Shown here in pieces: positions 44,590 through 52,436 of a stretch of 64,000 nucleotides of DNA. This stretch comes from Peptoniphilus obesi ph1 (GTDB taxonomy: Bacteria > Bacillota > Clostridia > Tissierellales > Peptoniphilaceae). Position 1 is the stretch's first letter. Each line of letters opens with the position of its first letter. The notes beneath the pieces were generated by a model. It did not search any database. It was given only the letters and a program-made list of their open reading frames with translations, and had not been told where the DNA came from. The DNA is taken from assembly GCF_000311865.1 (NCBI RefSeq), contig NZ_HE978581.1, positions 32,549-96,548 of the forward strand. Direction: 5' to 3'. The translations under genes and the position numbers were made by a program.

Positions 44590-46130
44590 ATGGATAATCC
44601 AGTATTTTTTTAGTTTGTATTGTATTAGTTATTATTGGTATAGCCATAGGTTATGCTATTAAAAAATATATAAGTGAAGGCAAAATAAATGATGCAAATG
44701 TTCTAGCTACAAGAATCATTACTGATGCTGAACATGATGCTGAATCTAAAAAAAGAGAACTACTTCTTGAAGCTAAGGAAGAAATACACAAATTAAGGAA
44801 TGACAGTGAAGCTGATATAAGAATTCGCAGAAAAGAACTTCAAACACTAGAAAATAGACTAGTAAATAGAGAGGAAAGTGTTGAGAAAAAAATATCATCA
44901 CTTGAAAGAAAAGAAGATAGTTTAAATTCTAAAATAGATAATTTAAATGCTAAAAATGAAAAAGCAGATAAATTAATAGAGGAAAGAGAGCTAGAACTTC
45001 AAAGAATCTCAGGTCTTACTGCTGATGAAGGTAAGAAGCTATTATTATCAGAATTAGAAAAAGAGATGACTCAAGAATATGCAGTCAAAATTAAAGAAAA
45101 TGAAGCAAGGATAAAAAGCGAAAGTGACAAATATGCAATGGAAATCATAGCTCAAGCAATCCAACGTTGTGCTGCTGATCAAGTTGCTGAAAGCACAGTA
45201 TCTGTTGTAAATTTACCGAATGATGAAATGAAGGGTAGAATAATCGGTAGAGAAGGACGTAATATTAGGTCCATTGAGTCTTTAACTGGTGTCGATTTAA
45301 TTATTGATGATACACCAGAAGCTGTTGTATTATCATCTTTTGATCCAGTAAGAAGAGAAGTCGCTAGAATTGCTTTAGAAAGACTAGTATCAGATGGAAG
45401 AATTCATCCAACTAGAATTGAGGAATCAGTAGAAAAAGCTCAACAAGAAGTTGAAAAAATGATCAAAGAATCTGGAGAACAAGCTGCCTATGATGCGGGT
45501 GTGCATGGTCTGCATCCTGAAATTATAAAATATCTAGGTAGATTAAAATACAGAACAAGTTATGGACAAAATGTGCTAAAACACTCAGTTGAAGTATCGA
45601 ATATAGCGGGAATTCTTGCTAGTGAACTAGGAGCTGATGTTAGATTAGCAAAAAGAGGCGGATTATTACATGATATCGGAAAGAGTATAGATCATGAAAT
45701 TGAAGCTCCACACGTTGAATTAGGAGTCGATATTGCTAAGAGATATAAAGAATCTGATGGTGTAGTTAATGCTATTGAATCACATCATGGAGATGTTGAA
45801 CCAAAATATATTGAATCTGTACTAGTTCAAGCTGCGGATGCTATATCTGCTGCTAGACCAGGAGCTAGAAAAGAAACAGTTGAATCTTATATTAAACGTT
45901 TAGAAAAATTAGAAGAAATCGCTACATCTTTTGAAGGTGTTGAGAAATCTTATGCTATCCAAGCTGGAAGGGAAATTCGTATTATTGTTAAGCCTGAAAT
46001 GATTTCAGAAGCTGAAATAACTATAACTGCTAGAAATATAGTTAATGAAATAGAAAAAGAATTAGATTTTCCTGGACAAATTAAAGTTAATGTTATAAGA
46101 GAAACTAGAGCGATTGAATATGCAAAATAA
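44590..46130 (+). pseudogene. rny: Ribonuclease Y, frame broken at codon 8 (one base short)
   Basis: ATG 44590, with AGGAGGTG, codes MDNPVFF and then TAG at 44611. From 44610 the -1 frame stays open to 46130 and codes the normal RNase Y: membrane helix ([17 protein letters not shown]), long coiled coil (about 30-170), KH domain ([15 protein letters not shown]) and HD domain ([15 protein letters not shown]). One extra T in the run 44605-44611 restores 513 residues, the normal length. The open frame that begins at 45066 is an internal fragment, not the true start. RNase Y starts bulk mRNA decay in Firmicutes, so a truly dead copy is unlikely. Sequencing error is likeliest; the A TTT TTT context is a poorer slip site than that in sufB. 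Confidence 0.85.
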
Positions 46131-46160
46131 ATAAGAACCTGCTTGCGGGTTCTTATTTTA
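46130..46160 (+). terminator. Terminator after rny
   Basis: A 10-bp stem, AATAAGAACC (46130-46139) with GGTTCTTATT (46148-46157), plus inner GC pairs and TTTT. It overlaps the rny stop codon. Confidence 0.85.
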
Positions 46161-46189
46161 ATATATAAAACTATTTAGGAGGTGGGGAA

Positions 46190-47182
46190 TTGATAAAGAG
46201 TAATTTATTGGATGATTTTATATCTTACTTAAACACATCTAGAGGAACATCTAGTATGACTAGTAAAGAATACTATTATGATATTAGAACTTTCTTTCGA
46301 TTTATTTTACTTCGAAAAGGTATAGTAGATGAGAATGAAATTGAAGATGAAGATGACATTGATATAGACCTTGTCAATATAGACTTAATAAAATCCATAG
46401 ATAAAGTCGATATGTATGCTTATGTATCATATCTAGATAAGCAAAGAAAAAATAATAATAAGACTAAATTTAGAAAAATATCTTCAGTAAGAACATTTTT
46501 TAATTATCTAACTAATAAGATTGATATATTAGAATACAACCCAGCAAAAGATATAGACATGCCTAAGATAGAGAAGACACTACCTGTTCATCTAAGCTTA
46601 GATGAGGCCTATAAGCTATTAGATGCTGTTGAAGAAAGTAATTCCAATCAAGTCTATAAGGCAAGAGATTTTGCAATGATAACTATATTTTTAAATTGTG
46701 GTATTCGTCTTAGTGAATTATCAGGCTTAAATGTTGAAGATATAGAAGATGATGACAGAATGGTTGTTACAGGCAAGGGATCTAAAGAAAGATCAATATA
46801 CTTAAATAAGGCAAGTAAAGAAGCAATTGATAATTATCTTAAAGTGAGACCAGAGAGTCAGGATAAAGCCTTATTTTTATCTAACCGCCTTACTAGAATA
46901 AGTAATCGCCAAATACAAAGAACTGTAGAAAAATATGTAAAAAAAGCAGGTCTTGATCCTAATAAATATACAGTTCATAAATTACGTCATACTGCAGCTA
47001 CACTTATGTATCAATATGGCGGAGCTGATATAAGATCTTTGCAAGAAATATTAGGTCATGAATCAGTCACAACTACACAAATATACACACATATAACAGA
47101 CGAAGGGTTAAGAAGTACGGTAGAGAGTAATCCTTTATCTGATTATAAGCTAGAAAGTGAAAACAAAAAGGTCACAAAATAA
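46190..47182 (+). CDS. xerC: Xer-type tyrosine recombinase
   Basis: A 330-residue tyrosine recombinase. The N-terminal SAM-like core-binding domain (about 5-120) carries an unusual acidic insertion (ENEIEDEDDIDIDLVNIDL, about 47-66). The catalytic domain has Arg in CGIRLSEL, Lys in GKGSKERS, HKLRH, LGHESVTTT and Tyr in QIYTHI. It most likely resolves chromosome dimers at dif, as the single XerC/D/A-like enzyme; XerC versus XerD cannot be told. The start is TTG 46190 behind AGGAGGTG. It is about 30 residues longer than usual because of the insertion. It is not associated with a mobile element. Confidence 0.88.
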   Translation: MIKSNLLDDFISYLNTSRGTSSMTSKEYYYDIRTFFRFILLRKGIVDENEIEDEDDIDIDLVNIDLIKSIDKVDMYAYVSYLDKQRKNNNKTKFRKISSVRTFFNYLTNKIDILEYNPAKDIDMPKIEKTLPVHLSLDEAYKLLDAVEESNSNQVYKARDFAMITIFLNCGIRLSELSGLNVEDIEDDDRMVVTGKGSKERSIYLNKASKEAIDNYLKVRPESQDKALFLSNRLTRISNRQIQRTVEKYVKKAGLDPNKYTVHKLRHTAATLMYQYGGADIRSLQEILGHESVTTTQIYTHITDEGLRSTVESNPLSDYKLESENKKVTK

Positions 47183-47200
47183 CAATTTTGTGACCTTTTT
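47165..47200 (+). terminator. Terminator overlapping the end of the Xer gene
   Basis: A 16-bp perfect stem, AAAAAGGTCACAAAAT (47165-47180) with ATTTTGTGACCTTTTT (47185-47200). The left arm codes the last Xer residues (KKVTK). Confidence 0.92.
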
Positions 47201-47293
47201 GTTTTGTTCTATTATATATTTTATTTAAAGATGTATCTTATCTTAAATCAATATAAATTGCTATTTAACTAAGCTCAAGGACTTTTCCATACA

Positions 47294-47590
47294 CTAATTA
47301 ACAGGTATAGCAATTATTCTTCCAACTTGAAGGTTGTCATCTATATTATTGATCTTTTTAACTTCTCTAATAAAATCTCTTTTATCTTCTTTGAAATTAT
47401 AATTATCAACTATTGACCATAATGTATCATTGCTTGATATCCTATAATATGAATATTCTACATCCTCATTCTCATTATAGTAATTTTCTAAATTAACTAC
47501 ATTAACACCTGATAATAATATGAACATCAATAAAAGTGATATTAAACAATTCTTCTTTTTCAAATAAAATTTATTTTTATGGTATTTCAT
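47294..47590 (-). CDS. yneA: LysM-domain SOS cell-division inhibitor, YneA-like
   Basis: A 98-residue membrane-anchored protein. It has a basic N-terminus, one membrane helix (about 17-34), then a LysM domain (about 50-96; YRISSNDTLWSIVDNYN, VGRIIAIPV). It is divergent from lexA, exactly as yneA is in B. subtilis, where YneA delays division during the SOS response. ATG 47590 is chosen for its GAGGTG site. An SOS-box-like site lies within its predicted promoter. Confidence 0.88.
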   Translation of the reverse strand: MKYHKNKFYLKKKNCLISLLLMFILLSGVNVVNLENYYNENEDVEYSYYRISSNDTLWSIVDNYNFKEDKRDFIREVKKINNIDDNLQVGRIIAIPVN

Positions 47591-47612
47591 AAAGCACCTC
47601 AATCTTATAAAT

Positions 47613-47729
47613 AAATATATGTTCCAAATATACGTTCAGAACATTTGATCTGCATCTATCATAAAATAAGAACATATATTTGTCAATACTTTTGAGCAAA
47701 AAATAAACGTTTGTTTGAAATATTTGTTC
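47613..47729. promoter_or_regulatory. Array of SOS-box-like sites between yneA and lexA
   Basis: A 12-bp motif close to AAATATRYGTTC appears as AAATATATGTTC (47613), AAATATACGTTC (47626), GAACATATATTT (47670, inverted), AAACGTTTGTTT (47705, degenerate) and AAATATTTGTTC (47718). The sites at 47613/47626 and at 47705/47718 are each 13 bp apart. The best match to the B. subtilis LexA box (CGAACRNRYGTTYC) is 47717-47730 read on the minus strand, one mismatch. These are probable LexA sites; binding is inferred. Confidence 0.65.
47658..47686 (-). promoter_or_regulatory. Promoter of yneA
   Basis: On the minus strand: TTGACA (forward 47681-47686), a 17-bp spacer, and TATGAT (forward 47658-47663). 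The inverted SOS-like site at 47670-47681 lies in the spacer, consistent with LexA repression. Confidence 0.7.
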
Positions 47730-47743
47730 GTATCTGTTATAAT
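47715..47743 (+). promoter_or_regulatory. Promoter of lexA
   Basis: TTGAAA (47715-47720), a 17-bp spacer, and TATAAT (47738-47743) with TG at 47735-47736. The SOS-like site at 47718-47729 overlaps the -35 box and spacer, consistent with autorepression. Confidence 0.8.
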
Positions 47744-47777
47744 TTAATTAAAATTGGATTGAGAGGTATTATAAGTT

Positions 47778-48395
47778 ATGTATGAAGATCTAACTAAAAG
47801 AGAAAGAGATATTTTATTATATATAAAAAGTGCTATAAATATTAATGGTTATCCCCCAACTGTAAGAGAAATCTGTTCTAAATTAAATATAAAGAGTACA
47901 TCCACTGTTCATGGTAGTATGGAAAAACTTGAATATAAGGGATATATAAAAAAAGACCCAACTAAACCTAGGGCTATTTTAATTTTAGATAATAACGATG
48001 ATGTTTTAATGAATAAAAAAAAGACAATTGATGTGCCAATTGTTGGATCAGTAACCGCAGGAGTTCCTATATTAGCTTATGAAAATATAGAAGATACATA
48101 TCCTCTACCTTTTGATTTTGCAAAGGATAAAGACCTATTTATTTTAAAAGTTAGCGGAGAGAGTATGATTAATTCAGGAATACTAGATGGGGATTTTGTA
48201 ATCATAGAAAAGGCTTCTTACGCTAAAAATGGGGATAAAGTTTTGGCTTTAATTGATGATGAAGCTACTATTAAGTCTTTTTATAAAGAAAAAGATGGTT
48301 ATAGATTACAACCAGAGAATGATTTTATGGATCCAATATATACAAAAGACCTAACTATTTTAGGAAAAATAGTAGGCCTTTATAGGAGATTTTAA
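47778..48395 (+). CDS. lexA: LexA repressor
   Basis: A 205-residue SOS repressor. It has the winged helix (about 1-65; [19 protein letters not shown]), the self-cleavage site A94-G95 in SVTAGVP, catalytic Ser129 in SGESM and Lys166 in EATIKSF. RecA filaments trigger its self-cleavage after DNA damage. It is divergent from yneA. Its stop codon directly abuts the stop of the convergent PLP-enzyme gene, with no terminator between. Confidence 0.96.
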   Translation: MYEDLTKRERDILLYIKSAININGYPPTVREICSKLNIKSTSTVHGSMEKLEYKGYIKKDPTKPRAILILDNNDDVLMNKKKTIDVPIVGSVTAGVPILAYENIEDTYPLPFDFAKDKDLFILKVSGESMINSGILDGDFVIIEKASYAKNGDKVLALIDDEATIKSFYKEKDGYRLQPENDFMDPIYTKDLTILGKIVGLYRRF

Positions 48396-49661
48396 TTATA
48401 TAAAATATTTTAATACATTCATTAAAGCTATTTTCGCATGATAATAAGTTAATCCACCTTGGTAATAGACCGTATAAGGGTCTCTAAGAGGTCCATCTGC
48501 TGATAGTTCAATAGAGGAACCTTCAATAAATCCACCAGCTGCCATTATAACCTTATCTTCATATCCTGGCATGTCCCAAGGTTCAGGTGTAAATATTGAG
48601 TCTACCGGAGATGATTCTTGAATTGCCCTACAAAAACTCTTTAGAAGTTCAGGATCTTTAAGTTCAATTGCAAGTATTATGTCAGATCTTTTATCAGTAG
48701 ATTTAGGAATCGTTTTATATCCTAGTTTTTCAAACACTCTTGAAAATAGCAAGGCAGAATTTATAGCGTCTTCTACAACTTTTGGTGCAATAAATAAACC
48801 TTGAAGTATTTGTCTTGTCATGCCAAAGCTTAGACCACAATCCTTTCCTATACCAGGCGCTGTTAGTCTATTTGCAACTCTTGATATTATGTCTTTACTT
48901 CCAACTACATAACCTCCGCTATATGCAAGTCCACCACCAGGGTTTTTAATTAAAGACCCTGCCATTATATCTGCAGAGAAATCTGTTGGTTCATACATTT
49001 CTGTAAATTCTCCATAACAGTTATCAATAAAAATTATTATATCCGGAAATTTATTTTTTATATAGTCACTTGCTTCTCTTATCTCATCAATCGTTAAAGC
49101 CTTTCTGTCAGAGTACCCTGTGGAACGTTGTATAGCTATTAATTTAGTATTATCTTGGATTATTTCATCTATATTTTGGATATCAATTGATCCATTTTTT
49201 AAAGCAAGCTCTGAATATTCAACTCCAATCTCTTTAAGACTTCCCTTCTCTTGTCCAACTATTCCTATAACCTTTTGAAGTGTGTCATATGGTCTTCCAG
49301 AAATAGAAAGCATATGATCGCCCTTATTTAATAAAGAAAATAAGGAAAGAGATATTGCGTGAGTTCCACTTACTATATTTGGTCTTACAAGAGCATCTTC
49401 AGTGTTAAAGATATCAGCATATATATCTTCTACTTTATCTCTACCAATATCACCGTATCCATACCCTGTTGTCCAATTAAAATCTGTTGATTGTAATTTT
49501 TGATTTTGCATAGCTTTTAAAATTTTAACCTGATTATATTGGCTAATTATTTTTCTATTTTCAAAATCTTTTTTTAATCCTTTCTCAGCTTCATCAACAA
49601 AGTTATAAATTTCCTTAGATATTCCATATTTATCTTCTAAAATTTTATATAAATTTTCCAT
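48396..49661 (-). CDS. Methionine gamma-lyase family PLP enzyme (aluminium-resistance protein family)
   Basis: A 421-residue fold-type I PLP enzyme. The PLP lysine is K239 in AGSLIKNPGGG, with the preceding cofactor aspartate in FIDNCYGEF. The TGYGYGDIGRD segment near residue 65 is typical of the family called aluminium resistance or Met_gamma_lyase; members are poorly characterised and probably act on sulfur amino acids. It starts 1 bp after the miaA stop, so it belongs to the mutS-mutL-miaA transcript, an association common in Firmicutes. Confidence 0.88.
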   Translation of the reverse strand: MENLYKILEDKYGISKEIYNFVDEAEKGLKKDFENRKIISQYNQVKILKAMQNQKLQSTDFNWTTGYGYGDIGRDKVEDIYADIFNTEDALVRPNIVSGTHAISLSLFSLLNKGDHMLSISGRPYDTLQKVIGIVGQEKGSLKEIGVEYSELALKNGSIDIQNIDEIIQDNTKLIAIQRSTGYSDRKALTIDEIREASDYIKNKFPDIIIFIDNCYGEFTEMYEPTDFSADIMAGSLIKNPGGGLAYSGGYVVGSKDIISRVANRLTAPGIGKDCGLSFGMTRQILQGLFIAPKVVEDAINSALLFSRVFEKLGYKTIPKSTDKRSDIILAIELKDPELLKSFCRAIQESSPVDSIFTPEPWDMPGYEDKVIMAAGGFIEGSSIELSADGPLRDPYTVYYQGGLTYYHAKIALMNVLKYFI

Positions 49662-49662
49662 T

Positions 49663-50580
49663 TTATTTTTTAAATTTTTCTCCCATTAAATTTTCGATAT
49701 CTTCTTTCCAATTATCACAATCTTTATTTATCCAAATGACTCTTTCATCACGTCTAAACCAGGTAAGTTGTCTCTTAGCATATCTTCTAGAATTTCTTTT
49801 TATAAGATCTATGCACTCATCCAGGCTTATCTCTGAATTGAGATAAGAAATAACTTCCTTGTATCCTATTGCTTTAAGACTATTAAAATTATAATCATCA
49901 AGATCTTTAATCAAATCTTTAGTTTCATCTATTAATCCGAGTTCTATCATCTTGTCCACTCTATTATTAATTTTGTCATATAATTTTTTTCTATCCATAT
50001 ATAAGCAGATATATAATAGATTGTAGTCATTATTTTCTTCTCTTAATCGATTGTTTTCTTTTGTAGAAGTTTTATTAATTTCTAGAGCTCTTATTATCCT
50101 GTTTTTATTATTAGGATCAATTTTTTTTGCAGAGGCTGGATCAATTTTTTCTAATTTTTTATAAAGATAGTCAAGTCCTTTATCAGCTGCTGTATCCTCT
50201 AATTCCTTCCTATACTCAACATCTTTTGCTTGATTTTGGAAAGTTAAGTTATAGCATAGAGAATTGATATAAAGGCCCGTACCACCAACTACTATTGGTA
50301 ATTTTCCTCTATTATTTATATCTTTTATAAGAGATTTTGCTTTTTTTTGAAAGTCAGATACAGAAAAATTTTCATTAAAATCAACAATATCTAACATATG
50401 GTGCTTTATATTAGAGTTACTATAATCAACTTTAGCTGTTCCTATATCCATTTTTTTATATATTTGCATAGAGTCAGCTGATATAATTTCTCCATTATAT
50501 TTTTCGGCTAATTCAATTGATAGTTCACTTTTGCCAACGCCAGTAGGCCCAGCAATAATTAATAAATTATCTTTATTCAT
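49663..50580 (-). CDS. miaA: tRNA dimethylallyltransferase MiaA
   Basis: A 305-residue enzyme that adds an isopentenyl group to A37 of tRNAs. It has the P-loop GPTGVGKSEL (about 11-20), DSMQIYKKMDIGTAK, and VVGGTGLYI (about 98-106). The C-terminal RRYAKRQLTWFRRD is diagnostic. It is 5 bp after mutL. MiaB, which methylthiolates the same base, is coded upstream in the same direction, so the ms2i6A pathway is complete here. Confidence 0.96.
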   Translation of the reverse strand: MNKDNLLIIAGPTGVGKSELSIELAEKYNGEIISADSMQIYKKMDIGTAKVDYSNSNIKHHMLDIVDFNENFSVSDFQKKAKSLIKDINNRGKLPIVVGGTGLYINSLCYNLTFQNQAKDVEYRKELEDTAADKGLDYLYKKLEKIDPASAKKIDPNNKNRIIRALEINKTSTKENNRLREENNDYNLLYICLYMDRKKLYDKINNRVDKMIELGLIDETKDLIKDLDDYNFNSLKAIGYKEVISYLNSEISLDECIDLIKRNSRRYAKRQLTWFRRDERVIWINKDCDNWKEDIENLMGEKFKK

Positions 50581-50585
50581 AATAC

Positions 50586-52436
50586 CTACCTTAAAAATAC
50601 TTTCTCTATAGCGTACTTATTTAATTCGATGACAGTTGGTCTTCCATGAGGACAAGTATAAGGATTATCGCAAGATATCAAGGTTTGAATCAGCGTTTCA
50701 ACTTCCTTATAACTTAACTTATCTCCAGCCTTAACAGCGGATTTACAAGCTTTTTTCATGATTTTATAAGGATCAACCTCATATACAGAATTTCTAACAT
50801 CTTCAAGTGAGTCTATAATTTCATAAATAAAATTTTTACTTATATTAGATCCAAAAAGCATTGGAGTTTGTCTAATTACAATCTCATTATCTCCGAAATC
50901 ATCAAAATCAAAGCCGAGTTTTTTTAATAATTCAGAATTAGTATTTACTAAATCTTTTTCTTTTGGATTTAAATGTATAATTTCTGGAGTCAAAAGAAGT
51001 TGGCTGTATATATTAGAGTTTTCATATTGTTTTTTATATTTTTCATACATTATTCTCTCATGAGCTGCGTGTTGATCTATTAAGAAAAATGAATCTGAGC
51101 TTTTGTCTTCTAATATAATAAAAGTATTAAATAAGATTCCAACAAAATCACATTTCAAGAGATTTATATCTATTTTTTTATCTTGATCTTCCTTTATTTC
51201 TTCTTCATCGATTTCTTTAGTTATATTATTAGTATTATTGTCCTCTAATATTATTTCTTCTTTTGTATCTGAATAAGAGTCTTGGTCTTCAGCTGCCATA
51301 TCTAAAAATTGATAATCCATATTTTTATTTTCGGCAAAAGTAGAAGCAGAATCATCACTACTATCTTTTTTGGCTTTGTTAAAAATATCAAATATATTTA
51401 AATTATCAACTTTTTCTTCCTCTTTTTTAGGAGTCTTATTACTAACAACTCTTTTTGGTATAAGAGCATCTTTTACTAAATTCCTTAGAATTTCTGTTAA
51501 GTTGTTTATTTCAGAAAATTTAACCTCTTGCTTTTTTGGATGTATGTTTACATCTATTAATATAGGATCAATTTCTACATATAAAACAAAAACAGGATAC
51601 CTATTTAAAGGAATTAATGAATAGTAAACATCCTCTATAGCTTTAGAAATCTCATTACTTTTTACATACCTATTATTAATAAAAATATATTGGTGAGACC
51701 TATTTGATCTAAAAAGCTCATTATTAGATATATAAGCCTTTATCTTATAAGAAGATGAAGAAAAATCAAGCTTAATCAATTTAGATGCTATATCTCTTCC
51801 TAGTATAGAATATATATGATTTAGTTCATTTTCGTGTGCTATTGAGTTTAATATGATTTTGCCATCTCTTCTAAGTCTTATTGATATATGAGGATTAGAA
51901 AGGGCAATTTTACTTACAATGTCATATATATTATTAAATTCAGTGTTGTCATTTTTTAAATATTTTTTCCTAACAGGAGTATTATAAAAAACATCTCTTA
52001 TATAAAATGTTGTTCCTTCCTGCATGGCAAGATTAGAAATTTCTGATATTTTTCCTTCTACAACTTCAGCTTTTAATCCAGATTTTTCATCTTTATGTCT
52101 GGTTAAGACTTCAACCTTTGATATAGAAGAAATACTTGCTAATGCCTCTCCCCTAAAACCTAGAGAATATATATTTGCTAAATCTTCTATGCTTTTTAGC
52201 TTTGATGTTGAGTGCCTTAAAAAGGCTATTTTTAGGTCGTCTTTTGTCATTCCAACTCCATCATCACTAATTTTTATATAATCGCAAGGAGAGCCTTTTA
52301 TATCAATTAAAATATTACTTGCTTTAGCATCTATGGAGTTTTCTAATAGTTCTTTAACTATAGATGCAGGATTTTCTATAATTTCTCCAGCAGCAATTTT
52401 TGATATAGTTGCCCTGTCTAAAATATTAATTGTCAT
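50586..52436 (-). CDS. mutL: DNA mismatch repair protein MutL
   Basis: A 616-residue protein. The GHKL ATPase (about 1-330) carries NSIDAKASNI, DDGVGM and GFRGEALASI. A variable acidic linker follows (about 345-425). The C-terminal nicking-endonuclease domain has DQHAAHERIMYE, matching DQHA(x)2E(x)4E, plus CPHGRP, so this MutL cuts DNA itself, as expected where MutH is absent. ATG 52436 overlaps the mutS stop by 11 bp; GTG 52445 is an alternative and the ribosome sites are weak for both. Confidence 0.95.
   Translation of the reverse strand: MTINILDRATISKIAAGEIIENPASIVKELLENSIDAKASNILIDIKGSPCDYIKISDDGVGMTKDDLKIAFLRHSTSKLKSIEDLANIYSLGFRGEALASISSISKVEVLTRHKDEKSGLKAEVVEGKISEISNLAMQEGTTFYIRDVFYNTPVRKKYLKNDNTEFNNIYDIVSKIALSNPHISIRLRRDGKIILNSIAHENELNHIYSILGRDIASKLIKLDFSSSSYKIKAYISNNELFRSNRSHQYIFINNRYVKSNEISKAIEDVYYSLIPLNRYPVFVLYVEIDPILIDVNIHPKKQEVKFSEINNLTEILRNLVKDALIPKRVVSNKTPKKEEEKVDNLNIFDIFNKAKKDSSDDSASTFAENKNMDYQFLDMAAEDQDSYSDTKEEIILEDNNTNNITKEIDEEEIKEDQDKKIDINLLKCDFVGILFNTFIILEDKSSDSFFLIDQHAAHERIMYEKYKKQYENSNIYSQLLLTPEIIHLNPKEKDLVNTNSELLKKLGFDFDDFGDNEIVIRQTPMLFGSNISKNFIYEIIDSLEDVRNSVYEVDPYKIMKKACKSAVKAGDKLSYKEVETLIQTLISCDNPYTCPHGRPTVIELNKYAIEKVFLR

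Noticed and set aside
45066-46130. Short RNase Y starting at ATG 45066
   Set aside because: The preceding 450 bp code the conserved membrane anchor and coiled coil in the same frame; 45066 is an internal methionine.
46190-47182. Xer gene as an integrase of a mobile element
   Set aside because: Neighbours are housekeeping genes, no tRNA or repeats flank it, and the protein looks like a Xer resolvase.
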